Shown: positions 47,604 to 60,789 of the stretch, one piece after another
Numbering within the stretch: the stretch's first letter is position 1
Layout of the letters: each line of letters opens with the position of its first letter
Assembly (NCBI GenBank): GCA_902806565.1
Contig: CADCXA010000016.1
Coordinates: forward strand, 1,054,001 to 1,118,000
DNA from: Hypoxylon rubiginosum
Taxonomy: Eukaryota; Ascomycota; Sordariomycetes; Xylariales; Hypoxylaceae
Length of the DNA: 64,000 nt
Direction of reading: 5' to 3'
Program-made: the position numbers and the translations under genes
The notes under the pieces: model-generated
Database searches by the model: none
Seen by the model: the letters and a program-made list of their open reading frames with translations, nothing else
Told to the model about the DNA's origin: nothing

Positions 47604-48073
47604 CTTGACTGTATCTGTGTAATTTGATACGGGTTGGCTATCGGAAAGTTGAGAGTCGGGTCGATATAGATGGTCGCGGTGGATTGAGATGATGTATGGC
47701 GGTTTGGGGCTGAAGTCGGAAGCTTTGATGGTGAGGTTTCCATTCACGCGCGTCGAGCTTGCAGCCTTGCTACCTTGCTAAACACTGGCCGCACCTGTAA
47801 CCAGCAGCTGTAAAACGACAGGGGTAGCTTTGAATGACTTAGGTAAGCTTAATGGTAGGCCTGTAATAAACTTAGTGCTACCTACATAGGGCCCACTTAA
47901 TTTTTGGTTAGGGGAAATCCAACTTTCACCAGCTTTCGCCAGCCGCCTGCATCATCGCCTTACTTCTGTCACCTTTGCGACAGAATAACGGCCTCAGCCC
48001 CAGCCAACCGTTTTGGGAGGACTTCTCGCCGTAATCATAGCATCGAACGATACTTGCGATATATATCCTGAAA
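47604..48073. promoter_or_regulatory. Divergent promoter region of pre7 and stt4
   Basis: 470 bp separate the two start codons, so both core promoters lie here and may share elements. No Rpn4-type GGTGGCAAA proteasome box was noticed. Confidence 0.5.
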
Positions 48074-51000
48074 ATGGCTCGCAACGTTCGCCAACAGGCG
48101 CTACAGAAGATCGCTCTACTCTCGGCCACCAGTTCTACGACGGCTTTCGACAGGTCCGACCTCGACCGCTTATGTAGGGCTACGAATCTTCGTGGAAAGG
48201 GGAAAGAAGCGGCCAATGGCTCCGCCAAAGGGTATCATTCGTCTTTGGCCCGTATTCCTATGGTAAATCCCAACTCGGAACACGAAAGGAGAGATAGAGA
48301 CGTAGTAGCTAACTGTATCCTAAGACCATACGTGAATATGAAGTCCTCATCTCCCTCTGCAAGGCGGCCCCTATGGTCCAGAACATCCAAAGTGCCAAAA
48401 AGCTCGTTAACCAGCTGATACCCTACGTACTCGAAGCGCACGCCCAAACCTTTCTCCCCTCGCCTGCCTTTAGCAAGATCGAGCCGTCTCCTATCGAAGC
48501 GTTGGCATTTAATGTCACCGCTGCCCTCCTTTCGCTAGGAAACAACTACGATGACCTACACGAGACCGTCTCTGATAACATCTGGGCTCTGCTAGCTGCG
48601 ATGAACAAGTCTATAAAAAGCATAGTTCCTACAAAACTAGACGAGGACAGCCAGCCGAACCTCGAGGATGCTATCCGCGTCGCAACTATAGCTATTTCTC
48701 TGCTAGGCTTCCTAGATGCTGCCTCCGCCCAAGCAAATTTTTGGAGGACTGGTGGAAGGCTCGCTCTTATCCGTCATGTTCGTAACCTACTCACCGAATC
48801 CTTCCTAACTACGGTTGATGGCGCCTTTTCTACTATTCGAAACGCCCATACGTCCGACCGCAATGCCAAAGACTGGAAGAGGTGCCTGCGGCACTATGCC
48901 ATTCAGGGGCGGCCTTTAGGCCCCATGCTTTTGCAAAGGAGCTTTATGTGCCTCTTGGTATCTGCAACCTCTCTTCTCATTGCGGATGTGAAGGTTCTAA
49001 GGACTTCTCATATCCTCAACTTATTCATGTCGAAAGATGGCTTGGCGAGAAATGGCACGCCCACGAGCCCTGATGCCGATTTCCAGTCAATTGATCTGTA
49101 TGCAGGTATTGCTCAGGAGGAGATGGAACGCCTCGAAGCTGCTGCCGATTTCATTCAGCTCGGCTCATCCTCCCAGCAAAGATTAGCCTACGCTGTGAAG
49201 GCCGCTGCTATCATCAGCTTCTTGAACTGTTCAAAACTTAATGAAGATGCTGCCGACCCAGATCTTCTCATGGGGTGGTTGCAGGAGTGTTTGGACAACC
49301 CAATGCAAATGTTAGATGAGACGTTGGCTTCGACGGTGCTTAGGTCCATGGCTATCCTTTCCAAAGATTCGCCCATCTTCGCTCCAACCGTGATCCGACT
49401 TTTGCCTAGATTCGTAGTACAGACTACACCATCTAGCAATATTATCGCCACAGCATCGAAATGCCTAGCCTTTACTCTGCACCGACTTCCTCAGGATGCA
49501 ATTATCACTACACTCTATACTCTAGGAAATGTGCTGAGTCCGGATGCTGATCAGAACGTCCAGAATGGATCGACTAGCGAGCTGGGGACGGAGAATGGGG
49601 GATTGTCCAACGTATATCAAGGACGACAGTCTACAGGCAGTGACATATCGCTCCAGATTGCGGGTGAAGAGGACACTACCATGGTCTATTCCAATATAGT
49701 TCAGGCGATATGCAGTATTGCAGAGATGCGCGGCGATGACAAGATTACAGCGCTGGCACAAGCGATGCTCCTACAAAAACTAACCAAGGTCAACCAGTCT
49801 GTTGATTATCATATTATCACAGGAGCGGCTGTACTGTCTCTCAATGGAGGCCAACTCAACTTCAAGTCCCTGCTCAGGCTATATTCGAGGCTCTGTCATG
49901 ATGCCACGGCCAATGCCAATACCGTGATACTCGATGCGGTAAGATTGTGCAATATGCATATTGAAGACTATATCTAATCACTGTATATAGGTTAGGAAGG
50001 CCCGAAATCATATATCGTCAAATGTGAAGCGCGACTCTGTACTATTCGATATCTACTATGAACACATATTGGAGGAATTAATCTCCAAGGGAGACGTTCA
50101 TCCGTCTCAGCACACGAAGGAGTCTGATGTTGAATTTGCAGCCCAGGAGATCGCCCAACTACTTCAACCGCTTTCGATATTGATGTCTACACATGACTTC
50201 GTTGCCGAACTTCCTAGCCAAGATGACGATAAGCATTCTCTAATTCGAGATGCTTGGTTCAATATTGCAGTGCATGGTTTCACACCTCCGACTGAGAGGG
50301 GCCAGAAGTACACCAATGAGCTACGAATTATGGCTATTCACTCGCCACCTCTGGTAGCCGAGCAGCGAGGGGAGCAGATTGAGAGCGATATCGAGCTTAA
50401 CAATGTTCTTCGCCGAGCAAACACTTCAGATCGGGAGTCGAAGCACAAGAAGCATCTTATAGAATTGGTCCCCTTAAAGGCTTCGGACATCAGGGGGCTA
50501 AGCTACAGGAAAGTAATGTTCTTGCAGGCCGCTTACCTAGTCGAAAGTTTGCGAGCCGACTCTGGTGACTGTACCAAGACCCTCTCGTACTATCTAGAGC
50601 CTTGTATGCGCAAGGAGCAGGACGTGCGAGGCGTCATGGAAGGTATCACGGCAGCGGTGCTGGATAAGTACTTAATGAAGACTCTGCAAGCAAAGCTGCC
50701 CACTTTCTCCGCTCACTATGCAGCTTCGCAACTTGCGACAATTCTCTGCGGCTGCTGCCATCGCATCCAACGTGTTCAGCAAGCTGCGTTTTATTGTGCC
50801 GATAAATTTGTACGGGAGATTCCATCGTCTCTCTGTCAGAAGTCATCCTTGTTCGCGCTTCTGGAGCTGCTATCTCTCATGTGGATGAGTTGCCTGGAGG
50901 CTGAGACGGAAAAGTACGAACCACGATCGGTCTTCACGTCTCAATTGGGACGTGTCACAGTTGAGCTTTCAGATGATTATGCTTTCAGGAAGACTACCTT

Positions 51001-54000
51001 GAATAACTTATATACGAGAGCTAAAGCATGGGTTGCGGTCATCATCGATTTATCGCCCGCGGATGTTAAAGGTTTGCTTCAGACATATTTGTCCGAGTTT
51101 GACGATGAAGGAGCCTATGGACATATGTCGCTTGGTCGATCATTCGCTGTGGAAATGGGGTCATCGATACCTTCTACAGATCAGAGGCTAGTTTCTCTGG
51201 ATCCTATTGGTGAGACCGCCATCAATACTGCATCTCACTTCATTGCGCAGTATACGACTCGCCAAGAGTATAGGTATGGTGAAGCGTTACCAAGCCATGG
51301 CAAGGATCTGGTCAATGTTATGCCCATGACGAGACGGGAATCGTTCGTTAAATCAGCACCATCCGATCGTGCCGATGCTGTTACGGCGCTAGCTCATGTA
51401 GAATCCCGCCTTGCTGGTAAGAAGATGACTCCTCTCCACGACGTGAGGGACATCCTCCGACGGGCGGCAGCTCTCTTGTGCCGCAGCGAGAAAGATGAGA
51501 GTGCTATCACGCACTATCTCGTCAGCATTCCTTTCAGAATCTTTACGAAAGAGTCTATCAACTTTGGAGTATCTCTATGGCTGGGTGTCATGAACGAAAA
51601 TCCTAGGATGGAGTCCAGAATACTCGCTGAGATTGCCCAACAGTGGGAATTGACCATTCATAAGAGACTTGGGCTATTCAATCCGACTTTGATGTAAGAC
51701 GAATGCCCCCTATATCGAATGCATACTTGTACTGATTTTGCTAGGCACCCGGATCCCTTTTTTGTGAGGGAGGAGTTTGCCCCAAGCGATAACGAGGGAC
51801 TTGCAAGGCGTCGACAGCAGGTGCACAGTCTACTGGCTCCGCATACTCGTTTGATGCAAATTTTCAGTAGTCATTTCAATGCTACCCGACTCGGCAGTCC
51901 GGATACACACAGAATCTTCCTCCGTATGCTGGATCTGACACTTGATGCGCTCAAGAGATCGGTCTCTCACCCCATGGCCAGAGAGCTGCGCTTGAGAATT
52001 ATTCTCTTCAGCTTGAGAGTATTAAGGATGAGCACCGCGGTCCGCACCATAACTCAATGGCGTCTCAAAGACAAGATTCTGTCTGCGGGATTGAGCTGGT
52101 TCAAGTTTACACCGAAATGGTCTTTCGGTAGCAATCTTCTCCAGCTGAAGGCGGAAGTTCGCCTCATTGGCGATGTCATGACTGCTCTCAAGGCTGTCTC
52201 TTACATTGCCGCCCAGGCAGTAGGTCACTTCAAAGTCCTGGCCCAGAAGGAGACCTTGCTTCAGACTTTGCTTGAGAGCGAACAGACTAGGTTGAATGTT
52301 TGGATTTATCCGCTGAACGAAAGCCACCATCAACGGCCTCATCTCATGACTCATCATAGCAAAACGGCACTTGAGGTAAGCTTCTATGTCACCTATACTT
52401 AACAAGATATCATGTACTAAATTTGCAGACTACCCTTAAACCACTCGTTCGAGTAGCCTGGAATGAGGATCCTTCCCTAGCGATCGAGCTAGTTAGTAGA
52501 TTCTCGATTCCGGCGGTACACAACGAAGTCCGTTGGTTGCTCGTTAATTTCCCAGCCAAGGCTGTCTCTGAACCCGAGGCACTCCCGATCTTGTTAGGAG
52601 GCGAACTGCCTCCTGACGTTGGATTCCAGCTTAAGGTACGGTTCTCCATTCTTTTCTATTCCTAATTGCTTGCTAATAGTGTAGTTCTTACTTTACTGGG
52701 CTCCTGTTAACCCTGTCACTGCTGTGACGTATTTCCTACCGCCGTATCGAAACCATCCATTCCTTCTCCAGTATGCCATGAGGGCGTTAGAGTACCACTC
52801 AGTTGATGTGACATTTTTCTATGTACCTCAAATAGTGCAAAGTCTTCGACATGACAAGCTCGGATACGTGGAGCGCTACATCATTGAGACGGCACAGTTT
52901 TCGCAATTGTTCGCCCATCAGATCATCTGGAATATGAAAGCCAATTCGTACAAGGATGATGATGCCACGATTGTAAGTCCCGGCACCCCGTAAGCTCGAA
53001 AAATATTTTACTAATACCTTTGCTAGGCTGATGAGATTAAACCTGCTCTCGACATGGTGACGGAGAAGATGCTTAGCAGCTTCTCTAATGAAGATAGGAG
53101 CTTCTACGAAAGAGAATTCAAGTTCTTTGACGAGGTCACTAGCATATCTGGCAAGCTCAAGCCGCTAATCAAGCGCGATAAGCCGGAGAAGAAGCAAAAG
53201 ATCGAAGAGGAACTTCGAAAGATCACAGTTGATGTTGGTGTTTACCTACCGAGCAACCCCGACGGTGTCGTCATCGGCATTGATCGCAAATCCGGCAAGC
53301 CGCTCCAGTCACACGCGAAGGCGCCGTACATGGCTACATTCCGCATCAAGAAAGCAAAAGGAGGTGTTGAGGAGACCGAAGAGGTGGCCCAGGAGATGAG
53401 CAAGACGGGCCAGCCGCCGGCAGACACCACGATCGAGGTCTGGCAAAGTGCTATCTTCAAGGTAGGTGACGATTGCCGGCAGGATATGTTGGCCCTACAG
53501 ATGGTCGCTGCCTTCCGTGGTATCTTCCATAGTGTCGGCCTCGATGTTTACGTGTTCCCGTACCGTGTGACGGCCACTGCTCCTGGCTGCGGCGTCATCG
53601 ACGTCTTACCCAACTCCATTTCTCGAGACATGCTGGGCCGTGAGGCTGTGAACGGCTTATACGACTATTTCATCAGCAAGTATGGCAACGAAGACTCGTT
53701 GCGCTTCCAGCATGCTCGGAACAACTTCGTGAAGAGCATGGCCGCCTATAGTATAATATCATTCCTTCTCCAGTTTAAGGACCGCCACAACGGCAACATC
53801 ATGATCGACGACGCGGGCCACATCCTGCACATCGACTTCGGGTTCTGCTTCGACATCGCGCCCGGCGGGGTGCGGTTCGAGCGCGCGCCCTTCAAGCTGA
53901 CGGGGGAGATGCTGGCGGTGATGGGCGGCAGCACGGACCACCAGTCCTTCAAGTGGTTCGAGGAGCTGTGCGTCAAGGCGTTCCTGGCGTGCCGGCCGCA

Positions 54001-54220
54001 CGCGGAGAAGCTGAGCCAGATCGTGCTGCTCATGATGGAGAGCGGGCTGCCGTGCTTCAAGCCCGAGAGCGTGCGGTACTTCAAGGACCGGTTCGTGCTC
54101 GAGCGCACCGAGCGCGAGGCCGCCGAGTTCGTCCGGGACCTGGTGAAGAAGAGCGCGGGTAGTTATAGTACCATGGTGTACGACCAGTTCCAACTCATGA
54201 CGAACGGCATCCCTTACTAG
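48074..54220 (+). CDS. stt4: Phosphatidylinositol 4-kinase III alpha, Stt4 type, 1941 aa
   Basis: Seven exons: 48074-48262, 48325-49938, 49991-51693, 51745-52375, 52429-52635, 52685-52972 and 53027-54220 (5826 nt in frame; introns 49-62 bp). The enzyme makes PI4P at the plasma membrane, feeding PI(4,5)P2, actin and wall-integrity signalling. The start MARNVRQQALQKIALLSA and the full length match fungal Stt4. A long helical N-terminal region is followed by the PIK accessory domain (about 1360-1540, including LLYWAPVNPVTAVTYFLPPY). The kinase domain is C-terminal: IFKVGDDCRQDMLALQM, YVFPYRVTATAPGCGVIDVL, catalytic FKDRHNGNIM (D at about 1796) and HIDFGFCFDIAPGG (D at about 1814). It ends FQLMTNGIPY. 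The last 360 bp use almost only G/C-ending codons, unlike the rest of the gene. Confidence 0.96.
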
Positions 54221-57126
54221 AGGACAAGAATGGAGGAGGGAGGAGGTGGAAAAGATGTTGGAGTTATTTTCAACATACATGCATACATAATTAAGCCGCT
54301 TGTTCAGTTCTAGTAGATTACCTACACATACAATTTATACGCTAGTTTGTTAATAATATCTACCTAGTACCTCTAAGCGCTCTTAAAAATGTCAATATAC
54401 GAACACAAGTATATGTCATGTATTGTGCCCTTTCTCTGTTAGCTAGCTCAATGAAGTTTATCCAATCCACTCCGTCGTTTACGTGATTAATTCGACAACA
54501 TTTGTGATACATTTGTGTTTTATGATGTCTTGAATACATAATATCTGCCGGAGACGGGAATGTCTAGACTTTCCTTATGGAAGGTAGGTGGTTATTAACA
54601 AAGTAGTCTAGAATTCTCGGTATATTGACAGTTACTAATCGACAACTCTTCATACTACCTTTCATTACTACTTTTCTCATGTCTGTGGATTTTAATAGCC
54701 TTATCTCTGTTCTTAGACCAGGCCAGATTCGTGGAGAATTGCAACACCACATGGGAATTCTGCAGTTGTGTCGTACCTTTAGAACGTTGAACGACGGCTA
54801 AGCTTCGCTCTACGTTACATGCGTTATGTATTAACCAAAGCCTGAAATGGTTCAATTCAACGCCAGGTAGGATTCTCTGGCTGCAGTGGGATGGATGTCT
54901 CTACTAATTGCCTGCTACGTCGTATCGGCGCTCACCTGGATCGGAAGCGATAACAGTTCTCAGACAATCTCAACATGATACATAATCTTACCATTCGTGA
55001 CCTTATCTCTCCGCTGCAACGATCGCCGGACCCTGTCAATCCCATAAATCAGCCGCTAGCATATATAGTACGGTGCACTTGCGCCTGTCAGCCTGTCCAA
55101 AAAAACGGCGTGCCAAGAATTGCAAATGCGCTTTTATCTTCGAGATGGGGCCGGCGGGCTCATCTTGGCAGCTTGGTTATCCGGATATAGATGATGACGC
55201 CGGCGTGCTATGGATGTAGGCACAATACCGGCGGTGCTAGAAGATCATTTCCGCGACTAGCAGGAGCCGGTCCGGAGGTTGGGCGAAACTAGGGAGTTTC
55301 GGTCAGTTTCGCATTCAGCGACGGGGGAGGGAATAAGGAATATGACAGTTGGTAGGGTATAACATGACGACCAGTTTACGTCAGGTTGTGGTTATACATA
55401 GTCCCTCACGTCGTAAAGTCCTCGTGGCTTTCATGATTCAAGTTATCCCTGAATTCCCCCGCGATGGGGAAGTACGAGATATGATTCCCCTCGTTCGAAA
55501 CGCAATCTGGGGTTGAATTTGTGAGAGCCCTTTACTGAGTCGTGGGCTAGCCATCTAGGTACACTGGAATAGAGACTTGGACAGCTGCCAGAAAGAAATG
55601 ACGGGAAGGACGACAAGGATGTTGGGTTGCATGAATAGAAATTACGTAGGCGGGCCGCCCCCTTTCGTCCTCTCGCTTTCACAAGCTTCTACCAACTTGC
55701 AGCACTCTTTTTTTTATTGCAGACGGCCAGACAGCAGCAGGGTACCTTGCTAAGTGGTATGGTGCCGGATTAGCGATATCCACTACGAACGACCTTAGAC
55801 AGGTATCTGACAGGTACCCTTTAGGTACCCTTTAGGTACCTCACTTAATCTGGCACGCCATTCGGACCGGTTCTTGGCTGCGAACGAATCCCAAGCCTTG
55901 GAATTCGATATTGTTTCGAGACTTTGCAGCTTCGTATTCCGTAGGACAAGATCGATTGTCCTCTTTTTACGAGAGTGGCAACGAAACAGCTCATGGCAAT
56001 TGATATAGATGTATGTTGTTCCGTAACGGTATATGTGATTCATATAGCAGCTCGACTCGACTTGACTCAAGCCCTTTGTTGCTGGTATGGTGGAAGATCA
56101 AGATCCGTGGAGAAAATGCTATACCTACTACCATGTACCATGTAGGTGATGAGTTCTGAATGTTGTTATCAGTTGAGGACCTACATACCTGACTTTAGGT
56201 ACATGGTATGGATGCATGCGACCATGCGACACCCATGGCAGCCATGGTTAGGTCTAGGTGCATGCTGAGTCTTGAATACGATTGAGTTTCGGCTGGCCTT
56301 TATTCGTGTTGTTGGAATTTAGGTGGCAGGGTGGGATGATGAAATAAGATTGGAGGAAATTCCACTACCTACTAGGTACTTTAGGGGTACCCTTCATTTT
56401 CGTAGTGCTGATTAGGATGATAACGGACTGTTTCTAGTGGACCTCTGGGCACAGATAACCCCCAATAAGCCTGTGAGCTCCATCACCCCATGCCAAAAAA
56501 AGAAATCAAACCCAGCTTTCAGCCCAGCATCTTCGCCTCCGTTTTTTCTGTGGCTCTTGGTCCAGTCTGTTAAGAACCATCCATCCATGTGTTTTTCTGA
56601 CATGCTCCTACAATCTGTCTTGAGTAGATCTCTCGTCACCCAAACAAACAATCCTCTAACCATCCCAACCTAATCCTACTAGGATGCCTTTCGTTCACCA
56701 AATCGACAACTAAACCAACTCGACATCCGTCCGCCATTTGACTGACATAAACTCATTCGTTACCCGACTTTTTTCCTCTTCTCTTCCTTCGCTGCCGTAC
56801 CATGCCGTACCCGTAACCCCCTTAAACATAATTACACCTTTTTTGTTCCAGAAACCCAGAACGCGTAATCGAAACAAAAGGTTGCAACCAATCGTCATCA
56901 CGCCACACCATATTCGCATCGCATCGCATCGAGACCATTAGTTTTGCGGTCTGTAGTCTACGTTGACAAAAGAGGAGAGGCATATTCAAAATATGCTATA
57001 ATATTACTCCTAGAACCTGCACCCGCACCTGCATATATCAACAAACAATCGACAATCGCATTAATTGCGCATTTTACCTCATCCTATCTTCAGCTGACCT
57101 AGCTAACTTTCCCAACCTCCGCCGCC
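54221..57126. other. Intergenic between stt4 and ynd1 (2.9 kb)
   Basis: No gene recognised. The last 500 bp are pyrimidine- and ACC-rich and probably form the promoter and 5' UTR of ynd1. TTTAGGTACC repeats occur at about 55811-55841 and again near 56370-56395. The ORFs at 55443-55682 and 56412-56663 carry no family motif. Confidence 0.45.
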
Positions 57127-59278
57127 ATGGGGAAGAAATGTGAGCATCCCACGTGTACTCTCAATAATTCTATATGGCGACATTTCTAACGAGTAATGTT
57201 TTGTTTGTGTAGGGCGATGGGGTGTCATTCTAGATGCAGGTTCCTCGGGAACGCGTCTACACATTTATCGGTGGCTAGATCCCACGAAAGCAGTAAAAGA
57301 TGCATCCTACCAAGAATTACAGAACTTGCCGAGTATAGTTACCAAGGACAAGTGGACCAAAAAGATACGACCTGGAATCTCGACCTTCGGTGACCACCCG
57401 GAAGACGTCGGTCCCGACCATTTGCAGAAATTGGTAGAACGAGCACTCGATGTCATCCCCGAAGACAAACACGCCGACACGCCCATATTTCTAATGGCCA
57501 CGGCTGGCATGCGATTATTACCTCCTACTCAGCAACGAGCAGTCATAACAGAGACTTGCTCCTACTTCCGCGCGAATACACGATTTTCCCTTCCCGACTG
57601 CGACACCCACATCCAGGTCATCCCCGGCGAGACTGAAGGTTTATACGGATGGATAGCAGCTAATTATCTCTTGGGGGGCTTCGATGACCCAGAAGGACAT
57701 GCCCATGGCAAGAACCACCATACCTACGGCTTCCTGGATATGGGTGGCGCGTCAGCCCAGATCGCTTTTGCTCCGAACACCACGATAGCCGAGGAACATG
57801 GAAACGATCTCAAGTTGTTGAGAATGCGAAGTTTAAACGGTGCGCCAAAGGAGTACAAAGTTTTCACGTCTACATGGCTTGGCTTTGGAGTAAATCAAGC
57901 TCGCCAGCGCTACGTCAAGACCCTAGTAGACGACTTTCTGATCGATGGGGAACACGAGGTACCTGATCCTTGCTTACCAAGAGGATTACGGACCAATGAA
58001 AACGGTGAGACTATCAAAGGGACTTCTAAAGTCCTCGAGTTGGTTGGTACTGGCGAATTCGACGAATGCCTGCGGAGGACAAAGCCATTACTTGGGAAGG
58101 ACATGCCATGTGAGGATGAGCCATGCCTATTCAATGGCCAGCACGTTCCGCCGATCGATTTCGATGTGAATCATTTCGTAGGAGTTTCCGAGTACTGGCA
58201 TACCACGCACGGCGTTTTCGCAAACAAAGACGATACCGCTTACGACTTCAACACGTACCAGAAGAAAGTACTCGAGTTCTGCAGCCAACGCTGGGAGGAT
58301 ATCGAGTCGAACGTCGAAGCACGAAAGAAGGACCACGGGAAGGAAGCGCAGGAAGCTTGTTTTAAGGCGTCATGGTTGATAAGTGTCTTGCACGAGGGCA
58401 TTGGGATACCGAGATATGGCATAGAACCTACGCCGACCCCGGGAATCAACGTAACAAAAGGAATCGGGGAGGCTGCTAAGGAGAAGGGTTTCCTGAACCC
58501 CTTCCAAGCTGCAGATGAGATCAACGACATCGAGATTAGCTGGACGCTCGGCAAAATGGTGCTCTATTCGGCTGGCCAGATCCCCCCCAAGGACAACTAC
58601 CGCCTTCCCGTTGGATTCGGCAGTAACGAAAAAGGCATCCCCCCAGATTTTCAGTATGCTGGATCGAGCTTTAATGCGACTTCGGCTCTTGATGGAGAGG
58701 ACGATTGGACTGATACCGCTGAGGATCTGATAGACCATGCGAAATCGAGGTCTACGTCTGGCTTCTTTTTATTCCTTCTGATATTCCTGTTTCTTGCTTT
58801 TCTGTTCCGGAAAAGGGATCGGCGGATGCGGCTCTACGGCAGGGTCAATAAGATATTACGTCGACGACGCCGCCCGGGTAGCCCTCGAAAAGGAGGCATC
58901 GGGCTATCTGCGCTCACACACAAGCTTTTTGGCCGGGGCGCGTATAACTATGAAAGAGTATTAGAAGAAGGTGACGTCGACCAGTTCGAACTGGGTGACG
59001 CCTCGTCGGACGAGGGCGACAACTCCGATAGCAGCGCCGCAGGATCAAGAGTAGGCCGTTCATCAGGTCTCGCCACGCCGAAGCTCAACGTCGATTCCTT
59101 TGACGATCTAAAAAAGCACCCGCATTCGGGAAATGCCCTTGATCGGAGTGGGTTGGTGGTTCGCACAGAGAGTCGAGAAAGGCTCTTCCCACAAATGCTC
59201 ACTGCTGGTCGGAGGAGTCGAGCGGCTAGTCCCACGAGACTAAAGAGTCCGTTAATGAGTCCCCTGGCTGAGGACTAA
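57127..59278 (+). CDS. ynd1: Golgi apyrase Ynd1 (GDA1/CD39 nucleoside phosphatase), 692 aa
   Basis: Two exons, 57127-57139 and 57213-59278. The first holds only MGKK plus one base, and splicing restores the Trp codon. The enzyme hydrolyses nucleoside di- and triphosphates in the Golgi lumen, supporting glycosylation by removing GDP and UDP. The apyrase-conserved regions are all present: DAGSSGTRLHIY (residue 12), MATAGMRLL (about 99), GETEGLYGWIAANYLLG (about 143, with the catalytic Glu) and FLDMGGASAQIAF (about 178). One strong membrane segment near 520-537 (GFFLFLLIFLFLAFLF) is followed by a basic stretch and a Ser/Asp-rich tail of about 140 residues. The short N-terminus puts ACR1 almost at the start, as in Ynd1 and unlike Gda1. 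The tail may bind regulators, as yeast Ynd1 does. Confidence 0.93.
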
Positions 59279-60120
59279 TAATACTGGAAGCTGTGTATTC
59301 TATTCTACACCCCTGAGCAAACCGTACATACATGGATCAGGAGGCACACACTGTAGGGATATGGGTAGGCACCTAGGTTCGGAGTTAGAAGGATATGGCA
59401 TATGGGAAAGGGAGTTTAGGCGACCATGGGAGGTCTGGCTTCTTGATATCAGGTCGATACAGACACTGGACTAGTTTGGTCGAGTTTGGAGCAGAGGTAT
59501 CTTGAACTGCCTCTGAGAGCTCTCCATTTTTGGCTTGACATATTTATCCTGTTGAGTTGCCATTGCACTCTCCAAACATAACACACTTGGCCACGCATGG
59601 CCTGTATATATCCAATAAATGTTCAAACTCATTTGGCATCTTGTCTAGCATGGGGTTGATTGACTGATTATCTTGCATACTTTCTATGCACGTAGCTCCT
59701 ATCCCACTCCAGTCAAATCCCAAGCTATGTCTCCTGGTGTCCGAATACCGACCCTTGATTCAATTCACGGTCATATCTAGATCGCCGCCCTCGTAGTCCT
59801 GGGAAATTTATACCCCCATGCGCCGCCCATTTCCTAACACCACCGCCTCATGAACTCCTAGGTAGACCAGTCGAAGAGTTGGCTAATATCACTCCGGGCA
59901 ATACTTGTTATCCCAAGAAGGACCGTTATCGTCCCATTATCCTCTGTTTTCTTCCTCTCTTCCCCCCCTACTTGATCAAAGTCCTCCTACGCAGACGCAA
60001 ATGCGAAAGCGTAGTCCGACGACTCGACGTACGTACGTCAATGCAACGGAGCAACGCAACATATCAACAGCTGACGATGACAGATATCACGGCCGCCTTT
60101 TTTATTTTTATTTTTATAAA
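59279..60120. other. Intergenic between convergent ynd1 and opi10
   Basis: About 0.8 kb holding both 3' UTRs. The ORFs that start around 59879-59905 (+) run antisense through the next gene and are shadows of its GC-rich codons. Confidence 0.5.
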
Positions 60121-60789
60121 TCAATCCTGCTCCCTCTCGAGGAAGGTCGGGTCGTTCCGGACCTTGTTCTCGAACTTGCGCCACCAGTCCTGGAAGGCCT
60201 TGAGCGGCACCACCTCGACGCCGCCCGCGCCCACCGTCCCGCTGAACCCGGCCAGGAAGTTGAAGGCGTTCTGGATGATGCGCTGCGCCAGCACCTGCGT
60301 CGACATCTGCGACGACGACTGTCCCTGTCCCTGTCCCTGTCCATGTACTACTACCGCCCTCTCCGCCGCAGCTCCTCCTTCGGCGTGCATCTGCTGTATC
60401 CGCTCCGCCACCGACGCCGCGTCCTCGATCGCGACGCCGATCACGACGCCCTCCGCCGTCGACGGCGAGGCCGCCGCCGACGAGAGCTTGAACACGGCGC
60501 TCTCCTTGCCGGGGCCGACGCCGCCGAGGAACTGGAAGCTGGGGGGCTCGGCGCCGGACGCGAGGGCGGCCGGGTTCAGGGCCAGGTAGATGGCGGCGGC
60601 GGCGCCGTCGGGCAGGGCGGCGCCGGGGAGCAGGAACACGGCGAGGTGGGCGAAGGGCTTGGGGGACGGGCCGTGCGGGATCGCGTACAGGAACGAGGTC
60701 GCGCTTGGTTGGGATGAGGGCGCCGTTATGAGGGGCTGGCCCGCGGGGACGAGGCCGAAGAGCGGCTGTTGGTTCGGCTGCTGCTCCAT
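60121..60789 (-). CDS. opi10: Opi10/Hikeshi-like protein, 222 aa
   Basis: Single exon, ATG at 60789. The N-terminal domain shows LFGLVPAGQPLITAP, FAHLAVFLLPGAALPDGAAA, IYLALNP and FQFLGGVGPGKESAVFKLS. The C-terminus ends with the amphipathic DWWRKFENKVRNDPTFLER. Both blocks are diagnostic of the Hikeshi/OPI10 family (DUF775). Human Hikeshi carries Hsp70 into the nucleus during heat stress; yeast Opi10 was linked to inositol regulation. A GQGQGQGQ stretch at about residues 150-157 comes from a short CCTGTC repeat in the DNA. Ala-rich, high-GC3 composition is notable but the domain is intact. Confidence 0.9.
   Translation of the reverse strand: MEQQPNQQPLFGLVPAGQPLITAPSSQPSATSFLYAIPHGPSPKPFAHLAVFLLPGAALPDGAAAAIYLALNPAALASGAEPPSFQFLGGVGPGKESAVFKLSSAAASPSTAEGVVIGVAIEDAASVAERIQQMHAEGGAAAERAVVVHGQGQGQGQSSSQMSTQVLAQRIIQNAFNFLAGFSGTVGAGGVEVVPLKAFQDWWRKFENKVRNDPTFLEREQD

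Noticed and set aside
53759..54280. 173-codon minus-strand ORF over the end of STT4
   Set aside because: Shadow of the GC3 island; the plus strand encodes the invariant kinase motifs.
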